This document shows positions 42,493 to 50,843 of a DNA stretch of 64,000 bases, one piece after another. The translations under genes and the position numbers were made by a program. The notes under the pieces are model-generated. The model worked only from the letters and a program-made list of their open reading frames with translations. It searched no databases and was not told the DNA's origin. Each line of letters starts with the position of its first letter. Position 1 is the first letter of the stretch. This DNA is from JAICWP01 sp035278025 (GTDB taxonomy: Bacteria; Acidobacteriota; Terriglobia; Terriglobales; Acidobacteriaceae), in the NCBI GenBank assembly GCA_035278025.1, contig DATEJK010000006.1, positions 1-64,000 on the forward strand, given 5' to 3'.

Positions 42493-45243
42493 TCAGGTTG
42501 CGTCTAGCAGCGTCCGCCGACGCAATGGAAACACCGCCAATGCATACAGCAGGAGGCCGGCAGCAGCCAGGGCCAGCAGTTGCGGCCAGGAATTTAATCT
42601 GCACCAACCGGTAACGTGCCGCAGTCCCAGAAACAGGAGCGCGCTGCCGATGGCATCGGGGGCCCAGATGCGAGCCGCAAATTCCGCCGGGCTCAGGTGA
42701 AAGTAGCGCCAGGTTATGACCAAGCCGCAAACCGGCCACAATCCCGAAGCACACAGCACTCCCACAACAGCGCCCGCCAGCCCGCTTAGGCTTCCGCCCA
42801 GCGCCGCGGCCAGCAAGGAGGCGCCGCCCGTGGCCACCGACATGAGGGCCACCTTGCGGACGTGGCCCAGCGCGCAGGCGAAATGGATAGGAACGGTGCT
42901 CAAGGAACCAAGCAGGGCGGAAAAGCATAGCCACTGCATCAGTCGCCAGTTCTGGGCAGCAAACCGGGGCCCAATCCAGACACTGAGGATCTCTCCCGCA
43001 AGCGCCGCCAGCGCCATCAGTCCAGGAAAAGCAAGGGCGCTGAAAACGGCCGAGGTCCTGCGGTACAGATTCTCCAGTTCTTCCCGGGTGCACTCCTTGG
43101 CTCTACGGCTGGCATGAGGAAAAAGAACCGAGGCTCCGGAACTGAGCAGCCCACCCAGGCCCTGAATAATCCTCTGCGGAATCACGTACTGGGCCACAGC
43201 GGCAGGTCCAAACATGGCGGCAAGCAGCACCCGCACCGAAGTAGCGCTGACCGTCTGGGTAATTCTTCCCAGCGAGATATACCAGCCGAAACCGACCAAT
43301 TCCCGCAGCGCCCGCGGCTGAATCAGAACGCGAAAGCGCCACCACGGCAGCAGAAAACAGGCCAGCCCGGCGCAGGCCAGCAGCAAAGCGGCCGCGACCA
43401 CCGCGGAAGCAATACTGATGGCCAGCAGGCGACCGCCGGCCAACAGAACCAATACCGCCGCCACCGTCGTGGCTAGCCCGCCCAGGCTGTCAATCAGGGC
43501 AAGAAAGCCGTAGCGTTCGAGCCCGGCAAGGATGGACCGAAAAATGTTGCACACGGTGGACAGCAGGAACGCCACCCCGGTGACGCGGATGGCGGCCACG
43601 CTTTCCGCCTGCATGGGCAGCGGAATTTGCAACAGGCTCGAAAACTGGGGAGCGAACCCGGCCAGAGCCGCGCCGGCGATCACCCCGGCGATCGCCTGCA
43701 GTACGAGCGCGGTGTTGATGGCATCAGCCAGCGGTTGCCGGGCTTCGCCCTCGAGATGCCGCGCTACGGTGCGGGCCAGCGCCTGCCCGACGCCCAGATC
43801 AAGCAGCCCGTAATATCCCACCAGGGTGGCCAGCAGGACATAGACGCCATATCCGTCCGCTTTCAGTTTGGCCAGCATGAAAGGCGTGGCCAGAACGGCC
43901 AGCAGCACCGCCAGGGCGGCGGCGCCGGCGGTCAGGGCCGCGTTACCCGCCACCCGCAGACCCGGCGAGCGCACCGCAGGACCAGGTTGCACACCTGTGC
44001 AAGCTGTCTTTGAGGGGCCAGAGGCGGAAGCAGCCTGGGTGTAGAAGCGGGCGATGGCTTCCGCCTTCCGCGCCCAAAGATAATTCTGGCGGGCATGGGC
44101 GGCGGCTTCCCGGCCAAGCTGCGCGCGGTAATCCGCATCGCGGGCCAGGCGCAACAAAGCGGCCGCCATGCCTTCCGCTATTTCCTCGGGCTCAGCGGCT
44201 TTAATCCTTATCCCCGTTCCCGGCGCCACCTGCACTGCCGGACCTCCGCTATCCAGGCACACCACGGGCAGGCCGGCAGCCATCGCTTCCAACACCGCAA
44301 ATACCGGGGGATCGCGCCAGCTGGAGTGCAGCATGACATCGCATTGCTGCAGACGTTTTAGAACTTCGGCCCGCGGCAACTGGCCGGAAAAATACACTTG
44401 CCCGGCGACCCCCAGCTTGGCCGCCAGAGCCATCAGTCTGCTTCGTTCCGGACCATCACCCAGCACCCAGTAGGAAGCTTGTCCGCGCAACTCGGCGGCG
44501 ACTTTCGCGAAAGCGCGCAATCCCAGTTCCACGCCTTTGAAGTAGTACAGGTTGCCCACGGAGGCGACGCGAAAGCTATCCCCGGAACCGCGGGAACTTT
44601 GCTCGATCTGCTCAATGCCGATGGCGGGATAGACCTCAGTTCGGGGCAGGGCGGCGGGAGGCAGAAAGCGCAGCGTGGCCGGGGTTTGAGCAAGAATCAG
44701 GCTGGAGCGCCGCAGGCATCTGCGCGCCGCGGGATCGAGCCAGGGCCAGAAACGCCGCAAACCCACGGTTTGCTCGCGGAGCCGCTGAGCGAAGGAGAGC
44801 GTGCCGTACAGTGGCGGAGCAATAGGTTCCGCTCCGCCAATCGGGCCCCACATAAAAGGTATCGGCAAGCGGGGCAAAAAACTGGGCAGCCAGTAGGCGC
44901 TGAGGGTCAGATGATGGACCACATCCATGGGGATGGAGGAACAAAGCCGGCGCGCGCAGCCGTAGGAGCCCAGCTGCCACAGGTAGTAATAGGAGCGCAC
45001 CCGGCGCCCATGATTCTTCCAGCGCAGGGCCCACGCCGGACAGTCATAGTAGAACCAGCGCACTTCCGGGATGGGTTCCACTTTCAGAGCGGCCTCAATG
45101 GCTTCCCGGTTGTTGGCCCGGGTGATGACCCACAAGTTGTGAAAACGGGAGGCAGCCTTGACCCAGTTCCATCCCACCCCGGCCTCCGAGCCTTTTCCGG
45201 GCTCGCAAGCATAGGCTGACACCAGAACGTTGAGCCGTTTCAT
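42493..45243 (-). CDS. glycosyltransferase (GT4) fused to a Wzx-type polysaccharide flippase
   Basis: This single 916-aa frame encodes two usually separate proteins. Residues 1 to about 405 are a GT-B glycosyltransferase: VLVSAYACEPGKGSEAGVGWNW acceptor loop, MWGPIGGAEP, VASVGNLYYFKGVELGLRAFA, and E-x7-E-like HSSWRDPPVFAVLEAMAAGLPVV. A short linker (about 405-430, Gly/Pro/Ala-rich) leads to a multi-helix region (about 432-916) with the look of a PST/Wzx flippase: YGVYVLLATLVGYYGLLDLGVGQALART near its N-terminus and SLGRITQTVSATSVRVLLAAM. No stop codon or frameshift is visible at the join. A physical link would couple sugar addition to flipping of the lipid-linked unit. A fused mis-assembly is not excluded. 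Confidence 0.8.
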   Translation of the reverse strand: MKRLNVLVSAYACEPGKGSEAGVGWNWVKAASRFHNLWVITRANNREAIEAALKVEPIPEVRWFYYDCPAWALRWKNHGRRVRSYYYLWQLGSYGCARRLCSSIPMDVVHHLTLSAYWLPSFLPRLPIPFMWGPIGGAEPIAPPLYGTLSFAQRLREQTVGLRRFWPWLDPAARRCLRRSSLILAQTPATLRFLPPAALPRTEVYPAIGIEQIEQSSRGSGDSFRVASVGNLYYFKGVELGLRAFAKVAAELRGQASYWVLGDGPERSRLMALAAKLGVAGQVYFSGQLPRAEVLKRLQQCDVMLHSSWRDPPVFAVLEAMAAGLPVVCLDSGGPAVQVAPGTGIRIKAAEPEEIAEGMAAALLRLARDADYRAQLGREAAAHARQNYLWARKAEAIARFYTQAASASGPSKTACTGVQPGPAVRSPGLRVAGNAALTAGAAALAVLLAVLATPFMLAKLKADGYGVYVLLATLVGYYGLLDLGVGQALARTVARHLEGEARQPLADAINTALVLQAIAGVIAGAALAGFAPQFSSLLQIPLPMQAESVAAIRVTGVAFLLSTVCNIFRSILAGLERYGFLALIDSLGGLATTVAAVLVLLAGGRLLAISIASAVVAAALLLACAGLACFLLPWWRFRVLIQPRALRELVGFGWYISLGRITQTVSATSVRVLLAAMFGPAAVAQYVIPQRIIQGLGGLLSSGASVLFPHASRRAKECTREELENLYRRTSAVFSALAFPGLMALAALAGEILSVWIGPRFAAQNWRLMQWLCFSALLGSLSTVPIHFACALGHVRKVALMSVATGGASLLAAALGGSLSGLAGAVVGVLCASGLWPVCGLVITWRYFHLSPAEFAARIWAPDAIGSALLFLGLRHVTGWCRLNSWPQLLALAAAGLLLYALAVFPLRRRTLLDAT

Positions 45244-45246
45244 GGC

Positions 45247-47709
45247 TTATTTTTGGAGCACCACGTGAATCGCGGCGGCAAGGTCGCGCAGCATGGCCGA
45301 ATCCCGGCCATCGGTGTGATAGAGGAAGGCAATCTGGTCCGCCAGGTAGAGGAGGACCAGAGCTCGCGGATCAAGATCGGCGCAGCCCACGGCAGCCAGA
45401 TACCCCGCCAGGTGCCGCCAGGTTTCGCGTTCCACTACCGCCGGAGCATAGATGCGGCCAGGGCTCTGCAGCGCCCGCGCCCGAAATAAGAAGTGGATCA
45501 GGTCGTAGCCGGGAGTTCCCTGCTCGCTGGCATACTCCCAGTCAAACGCCAGGAGCCCGCCTGCCACCAGCCGCAGATTCCAGGGCGTGAAATCGCCGTG
45601 GCGTGCATACACGGGCAGCGGACTGGTTCCCAGCCACCGTCTCGCCCGGGCGGTGGCCTGCTCCACCAGGCCGCAATAGTAGCCGCTTGCCACCTGGCGG
45701 CATCCCGGCGCGGCAGCAGGCCCGCGCGCGGCAACATTCAGGCTCTCTCGCAGCTCCCGGAGCGCTTCCAGGTGCAGAGAGGTTATGGCCGCCGGAGCTT
45801 GCGACACAGGCGGGCTTGCCTGGCGGGTCACGGCCACGAACCGATCCCGGAACCAGCCCGCATACAACAACTCAGGGATGACCAGGCGGGAGAACTTCTG
45901 TTCGCTCAGCCGGCGCAGGAAGCGGACCTCATTCTCCACCAGAGCCACCGTCTCCTGGTTGCAGCCGACTTTGGCATAGCCGAGGATGCTGCCATCAGGC
46001 CGCATCAGTTGCAGAACGCATTTCTGGTGCGGTCCTGCCGGTCCCAGGGAAAGCGAGCAGTGCAGGGATTTTTCTCCGACCACCTGCCGCAGCCAGTGCA
46101 GCAGCGGGCCTGGAGGAGGGGAAATTCCGATCCGCCGTACGAAAGGCTGTGCCAGGCCCGCCCGCAAAGCGGTTTCCAGCAGAGCCGCCAGCAGGCGGGA
46201 AGATTTCTTCTGCGCATTGCAAACCTTCAGGCCTTGCGCCGACACTCGCGGGGAAGCCAGGCTGGTCAGCAGCTGACGCCCATCCGGTCCCGCCCACAGC
46301 GCATAACTTCCGCTCCGGTCTCCACCGATGTCCCAAGCCTGTGGCCGCCAGGCCCCCAGTATCTCCAGCTTTGCGGCAGCATGGTCTTCCTTTCCCGTCC
46401 AAAGGCAAGTACGCTGCTCGAGGATGTTGTTGATGATTTCTTGGGCCTGCTCATAAACCCGCTCCGGCCCCGCCTCGCTGTCCAGCAGTACCGCGCTGCC
46501 GGTCCGGGCGGCCCACTCACGATAGCCGGCGAGCTGGGCATCGAGTTCCGCCGGCGGAACCTCCTGTTTGCGGGCGGCGATTGCGCCCGCCGACGCCAGC
46601 AGCACCAGCGACAAGTCAGGCCGGGGAAGCAGGCGCCGCATGCGGCGCATCACACTGCCGGCACCGTGCATGCGATAACGCCGCGGATCGAGAAGGATGT
46701 CGTCGAAGCACCGGTCAGCGATCACCAGGGTGGAGCGAACCAGGGCGGGGCGCACCTGCGCCAGGTAGCCAATCCACTCCCGGGCGGAGTAATAGACGGC
46801 TTTGACGGCGCTGGCCAAGCGGCAACGGGGAGCCTGGGCGTGGGGTTCGCTGACCGGCGGGCGCCCCTGGCCGGCCGGCCAAAGCTGCGGCCGCAGGTGA
46901 AAGCGCAGCGTCCTGCGGAAGGCGGCGGGCGGGCTCTGCTCGAGTCTCTGCGCCAGCGTGGTCTTGCCGCTGCCGTCCGGGCCCAGCAAAGCCACCCACA
47001 ATCCGGTGGGCCGCCGCCAGCGCCGCCACAATCGCCGGATCTCCGGAGCCAAGTAACGGAGCAACATCCAGGGGTCCTCCGCCAGACGGCGGACCAGAAG
47101 CGCGCGTCGCAGCGCAGGCATAGAACGCGCCAGCAGCTCCCAGTCCTCGCGACGGATGGCCTGGCATACCGCCCTCCCCCAACCTTCTCCCATCAGCCGG
47201 GAGCTGATGGCGTCCGCCTCGGGACCAAGTCGAGCGAGCAATTGCCGGATGCGGCGCCGCTGAGGTTCAGGGAAGAAGCGCTTTTCGAAAATCTTTTTGG
47301 CCAGCAGGTAGGCAAACTCATGGCCGGGCGCCACCAGCCAGTGATGGTGGAGGCGGCGGCGTTCCGCCAGCAGCTCCCGGGCAGGAAAGAGCACCAGACC
47401 ACGCCAGCGAAAGTCGCTGCTGCAATCCACGATCAGAGAGTGCTGCCGCGAATCTCCTTTGGGTCGGATCACAAACCCGATGCCGGTGGATTGATAAGGC
47501 AGCATCTGAACCAGGGAAAAACTGCGCTGCAGCGCGCGCGTAATACGCGGCAGGGACGCGGCTTCGACAACCAGGTCGAGATCGCCGTTCTCGCCGGGGA
47601 ATTCGCCCTCCCAGCCATGCAGCACGGCGTAGGCAATGTGCTCCGCTTCGAGAACATCCACCGCGCGCTGGCGCAGGCTGAATACCGGCGGTGTGAGAGC
47701 GGGCAACAT
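45247..47709 (-). CDS. three-domain protein: nucleotidyltransferase-like, thymidylate-kinase-like and APH-like kinase
   Basis: This 820-aa frame holds three regions. Residues about 10-230 resemble a nucleotidyltransferase (LHGWE ... NGDLDLVVEA with D-x-D at 43-45). Residues about 235-430 form a P-loop kinase with Walker A LLGPDGSGKTT (241-251) and a DR-x-F-x-D motif near 332-337, as in thymidylate kinases. Residues about 560-790 resemble aminoglycoside/choline phosphotransferases, with a lysine at 580 (YAKVG), HGDFTPWN at 704-711 (catalytic loop) and FDWEY at 722-726 (metal ligand). It sits mid-locus, 3 bp before the flippase fusion gene. The function is unknown; I infer phosphorylation of a sugar, lipid carrier or nucleotide. 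No signal peptide or membrane span is seen. Confidence 0.7.
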   Translation of the reverse strand: MLPALTPPVFSLRQRAVDVLEAEHIAYAVLHGWEGEFPGENGDLDLVVEAASLPRITRALQRSFSLVQMLPYQSTGIGFVIRPKGDSRQHSLIVDCSSDFRWRGLVLFPARELLAERRRLHHHWLVAPGHEFAYLLAKKIFEKRFFPEPQRRRIRQLLARLGPEADAISSRLMGEGWGRAVCQAIRREDWELLARSMPALRRALLVRRLAEDPWMLLRYLAPEIRRLWRRWRRPTGLWVALLGPDGSGKTTLAQRLEQSPPAAFRRTLRFHLRPQLWPAGQGRPPVSEPHAQAPRCRLASAVKAVYYSAREWIGYLAQVRPALVRSTLVIADRCFDDILLDPRRYRMHGAGSVMRRMRRLLPRPDLSLVLLASAGAIAARKQEVPPAELDAQLAGYREWAARTGSAVLLDSEAGPERVYEQAQEIINNILEQRTCLWTGKEDHAAAKLEILGAWRPQAWDIGGDRSGSYALWAGPDGRQLLTSLASPRVSAQGLKVCNAQKKSSRLLAALLETALRAGLAQPFVRRIGISPPPGPLLHWLRQVVGEKSLHCSLSLGPAGPHQKCVLQLMRPDGSILGYAKVGCNQETVALVENEVRFLRRLSEQKFSRLVIPELLYAGWFRDRFVAVTRQASPPVSQAPAAITSLHLEALRELRESLNVAARGPAAAPGCRQVASGYYCGLVEQATARARRWLGTSPLPVYARHGDFTPWNLRLVAGGLLAFDWEYASEQGTPGYDLIHFLFRARALQSPGRIYAPAVVERETWRHLAGYLAAVGCADLDPRALVLLYLADQIAFLYHTDGRDSAMLRDLAAAIHVVLQK

Positions 47710-47712
47710 GCT

Positions 47713-49035
47713 CTAACGAAACGTCGCCCCCGCCTGAAAGCCCATCTCCAGCGCCTGGGCCAGCCCCTGCTGAAGCAGGCCGGTGGCCCATCGCCCATAA
47801 CGCCCGATGGAATAGATTCCCTGCTGCTCCAGAGCCTCGAGCGCCAGCTTCGGCCAGCGTGATTGGGGCGCGCGCCAGGTATAGGCCACTTCAATCCAGG
47901 TGGGGTCGGCCACATCCACCCCATCCAGCCAGCCCCACGCCTGCAGCTCACTTATGATCTGCGCCGCATGCCTGTCCATCTGCTGGGGCGAAGGCTTGGC
48001 CCCTCCGGGAAAGGCCTTTTCGACATAAAGGCTGACCGCCTGCGGGGAGGGGCGCAGCGACTGCGGCAGAAAACTGCGGTCAATGTTGCTGTAGAAGCCC
48101 ACCCGGTGGAATCCGCTGTGCGCGCCGCCGATATAGAGCCAGTGTTCTTGCGGGCAGTTTGCTCCCCTCGTGCCTCCGATATTCAGCACCAGGACGGAAA
48201 CATACGGATCAGGCGGCGCCGCCACCCCAATGCCGGCTATTTCCAGAACGCGGAACAGCGGCAAAGTGGAGATCAGTACGCCATACTTGCGCGCGCTGCC
48301 GTCGGCGAAGCGCAAGCTGCGATTTGCAGCCTCGATTCCCACTACCTTTTTGTTGCAGCTGATGCGGCAGCGCTGCGCCATCTTTTCCGCCAGAGCGCCC
48401 AGCCCTTCCCGAGGGTAGACGAAGCCCGCGTTGTAGCCGGCCGCGGGCGAGAAACCCAGAGCCCCGCTGATTACCCGCTGCCAATCGAGCGGCGATTTGT
48501 CCCCATCTTCGGGGGCAATCGTTTCCCACAGGCCGGCGGTGTAGCGAGATTGAAAGGAAGCAAAAAAAAGCTCGTCCAGGGTGGGGCCGAAACGGCTGCG
48601 AAACCAGGCGCGCATGCTGAGGCCGGGGCACGACCGCGCCGCTCCCTCCGCTATCTCCGCCAGCGCTCTGCCCGCCACTTCGCTTCCCAGCGCGCTCAGG
48701 TGGTACTGAATGGGAAAGGGCGCATACTGCCCGCTGGCGGCCAGATAGACTCCGGCTTTGCGGGTGTAGGGCCGCAGGCTTACCAGGGAAGAGACAAAAC
48801 GCGCAATCAGCCCTTCGCATCCCCAGATCCAGTGTCCGCCGCCGATTTCGAAACGGTAGGCGTTGCCGTCCGGAGGAGGCTGGGCCTGACGCCGCAGCTC
48901 TCCCGGCGCCAGATAGTAGGAAGCGCACAGTCCGCCCGCCCGCGGGCCCGCCTCATAAACTTGCGCCCCCGAAGCCAGGCCGGCGGCCAGACCGGTGATG
49001 CCGCCGCCCAGAATCACGATGTCGTCGTTGTCCAT
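47713..49035 (-). CDS. FAD-dependent oxidoreductase, UDP-galactopyranose-mutase/protoporphyrinogen-oxidase-like
   Basis: This 440-aa flavoprotein starts at ATG 49035 with a dinucleotide motif DIVILGGGITGLAAGL, followed by EAGPRAGGLC. GGGHWIWG and FPIQYHLSAL resemble the UDP-galactopyranose mutase substrate-site layout, and the C-terminal YSIGRYGRWATG may be the FAD-closing segment. A role in making a furanose or modified sugar is possible but not proven. The open frame continues upstream without family-like sequence, so ATG 49035 was chosen; it is 4 bp after the preceding stop. Confidence 0.65.
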   Translation of the reverse strand: MDNDDIVILGGGITGLAAGLASGAQVYEAGPRAGGLCASYYLAPGELRRQAQPPPDGNAYRFEIGGGHWIWGCEGLIARFVSSLVSLRPYTRKAGVYLAASGQYAPFPIQYHLSALGSEVAGRALAEIAEGAARSCPGLSMRAWFRSRFGPTLDELFFASFQSRYTAGLWETIAPEDGDKSPLDWQRVISGALGFSPAAGYNAGFVYPREGLGALAEKMAQRCRISCNKKVVGIEAANRSLRFADGSARKYGVLISTLPLFRVLEIAGIGVAAPPDPYVSVLVLNIGGTRGANCPQEHWLYIGGAHSGFHRVGFYSNIDRSFLPQSLRPSPQAVSLYVEKAFPGGAKPSPQQMDRHAAQIISELQAWGWLDGVDVADPTWIEVAYTWRAPQSRWPKLALEALEQQGIYSIGRYGRWATGLLQQGLAQALEMGFQAGATFR

Positions 49036-49039
49036 CTTG

Positions 49040-49798
49040 CTAGGCCGGGGATTGCGGTTCCATATTCCGCAGCAGAGTATGGGCCAGCGAGTTGCGCACC
49101 CGAGCATAAGCGGGGGTGAGCCAGCGGATAGCGTTCTTGGCCGCAAACAGCGAGCGCAGCAGCGCCTCGTGCTCTCCCCGCAGCAGGGCCGCGAAAGCGC
49201 CGGGGCCCATCAGGGGAAGCACCGGAACCGCTTCCAGCAGGCCCCTGTTCAGTCTCCGGTTGTAACCCCAGGCCAGAGTGCGCATCACGCTGTAGCCGGC
49301 GGCGCCGCAGGCGCTCGCTACCCGGGGTGTGACAAATCCTCCCGCCGGAGCAACATACTGTGGTGGGCAGCCGGTTATGCTTTCCAAGACCCGGCGCGAA
49401 CGCGCAAGTTCCTCGCCCAGAGGTGAATCATCCATCCGGTCCAGGCGGTGGTGGGTGTGTCCGTGGGAGCCGATCACATGTCCGGCCTGATGCATGCGCT
49501 CCAGTTCGCGCGCGCTGACATATCCCGGCTTCCCGATGCGGGCGGTGGGCACCAGGAACAGGCCGCGCATGCCATGATCCTCAAGCAGGCGGGCCACGAA
49601 TCGGGAGTGGTCCGCTGTTCCGTCATCGAACGAGAGCAGCACGCCAGAAACGTTCCCCCGCGGCAGGTCCCCGGGGGCGACCACCGCTATCCCGCTCTGC
49701 CGGAGCCAGCGCAACTGGGCCGCAAACCGTGCGCGCGAGAGCGTGTAAAAACTTTCTCCTCCATCGCTCACTCGGTGATAGACCAGAACCAGCAGCAT
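49040..49798 (-). CDS. polysaccharide deacetylase (CE4/NodB family)
   Basis: This 252-aa protein has the NodB catalytic motif 1 (LLSFDDGTADH, catalytic Asp and metal-binding Asp) and motif 2 (IGSHGHTHHRLD, metal His residues). It also has YVAPAGGFVTP in the motif 3 region. It lacks a signal peptide, which suggests it acts on a lipid-linked or cytoplasmic N-acetyl sugar, not on exported polymer. ATG 49798 is preceded by 12 bp after the methyltransferase stop. Confidence 0.85.
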   Translation of the reverse strand: MLLVLVYHRVSDGGESFYTLSRARFAAQLRWLRQSGIAVVAPGDLPRGNVSGVLLSFDDGTADHSRFVARLLEDHGMRGLFLVPTARIGKPGYVSARELERMHQAGHVIGSHGHTHHRLDRMDDSPLGEELARSRRVLESITGCPPQYVAPAGGFVTPRVASACGAAGYSVMRTLAWGYNRRLNRGLLEAVPVLPLMGPGAFAALLRGEHEALLRSLFAAKNAIRWLTPAYARVRNSLAHTLLRNMEPQSPA

Positions 49799-49810
49799 AG
49801 CCCCAGCCTC

Positions 49811-50761
49811 CTAGTGCTTGGCCAACCCCGATGCCGGAGAGCCGGTGGCCGCCACCGCGAGGAACTCCTTGGCGGCGAGTTCTTCCCGGGGCACATGCTG
49901 AAAGCTGGCATGAATCCGCAGGCTGCGCAATGCTTCCAGTTCGGCGGGAGCGGGCCTGGTTTCCTCGAAGAAAATCAGCTTAAACCCGCACTCCAGCAGC
50001 AGCCGGCGGTAGTCGGCGGCGGTCATGCGGTTAAAGCTCATCAGCCGGGAGTTGATGAAGCTTTCCCAAACCAAGGGAGAATAGGTCCACTTGTTGTACG
50101 GCGACAGGCCGGGATCGCAGTCGGAATAAAGGTCGTAGCACTTGACGCCCACGATGAACAGATCGCCGGGAGTCAGAGTCCCGGCCAGAGCGAGCAGAAG
50201 CTCCCGCACCGCCGACGGGGAGAGATACATGAGGACCTGGGTACAGGTCACCAGCAGAGGAGAGGGGCGAACCAGGTCCCGCAGGCAATAAGGAGCCACA
50301 TAACTCATGCCCAGGCCGGCCAGGTACTCTTCCGCCTTGCCATCCGGTGGAAACGGGGGCGGCAAGCGCCGCAGGGGCAGGTCGGTGTACGGGGGTGAGC
50401 CGCCGAGCAGCCGGCGCACGATTTCCACGGTGCCGGGCACCGTAACCGGGCTGAGGTGGCGGCGAACGTCGCACAGAAGCTGGCGCTCGCACCCCAGCGC
50501 ATAAAACAGCAGGGGAATCGTGGGCATCCATCCGCATCCGATGTCAATGTGAGTAGCATGCGCCAGCAGCTCCTGACGATGGAACTTCTGCAACAGATTG
50601 AGGTACGCCCTGCCCACTTCCAGCTTCTGCTGCACCGTTGGCGGCGTGGGCACGATGCTGCGGGTCAGGTGTTGCTGCATCGCCCGGTAGAGCGACTCAC
50701 CCGCCGGCAAAAGGCTGAGCAGCTTAAAGCCGGCTACTTTGATCTGCCATGGCACAAGCAT
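49811..50761 (-). CDS. class I methyltransferase-like protein
   Basis: This 316-aa protein has a SAM-binding-like motif THIDIGCGWMPTIPL followed by a helical region and LLVTCTQVLMYLSP. Family-level assignment is weak beyond the motif. ATG 50761 (MLVPWQIKVAGF) is preceded by GGAG 10 bases upstream; GTG 50788 lacks a ribosome-binding site. It may modify a sugar in the polysaccharide. Confidence 0.6.
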   Translation of the reverse strand: MLVPWQIKVAGFKLLSLLPAGESLYRAMQQHLTRSIVPTPPTVQQKLEVGRAYLNLLQKFHRQELLAHATHIDIGCGWMPTIPLLFYALGCERQLLCDVRRHLSPVTVPGTVEIVRRLLGGSPPYTDLPLRRLPPPFPPDGKAEEYLAGLGMSYVAPYCLRDLVRPSPLLVTCTQVLMYLSPSAVRELLLALAGTLTPGDLFIVGVKCYDLYSDCDPGLSPYNKWTYSPLVWESFINSRLMSFNRMTAADYRRLLLECGFKLIFFEETRPAPAELEALRSLRIHASFQHVPREELAAKEFLAVAATGSPASGLAKH

Positions 50762-50843
50762 AGAAAGAAAGCTCCAATCTGGGATCACCGCGGTGAATAC
50801 TGGCTCGCGGTTCAGCTGTGACGCGGGAGGTCAAGCGGGCGGC

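Noticed and set aside
45493..47862. A 789-codon open frame on the plus strand opposite the three-domain gene
   Set aside because: Its product is rich in Arg/Gln/Pro/Ala with no recognisable motifs, while the minus-strand frame has clear kinase motifs. Long antisense frames are expected in GC-rich DNA.
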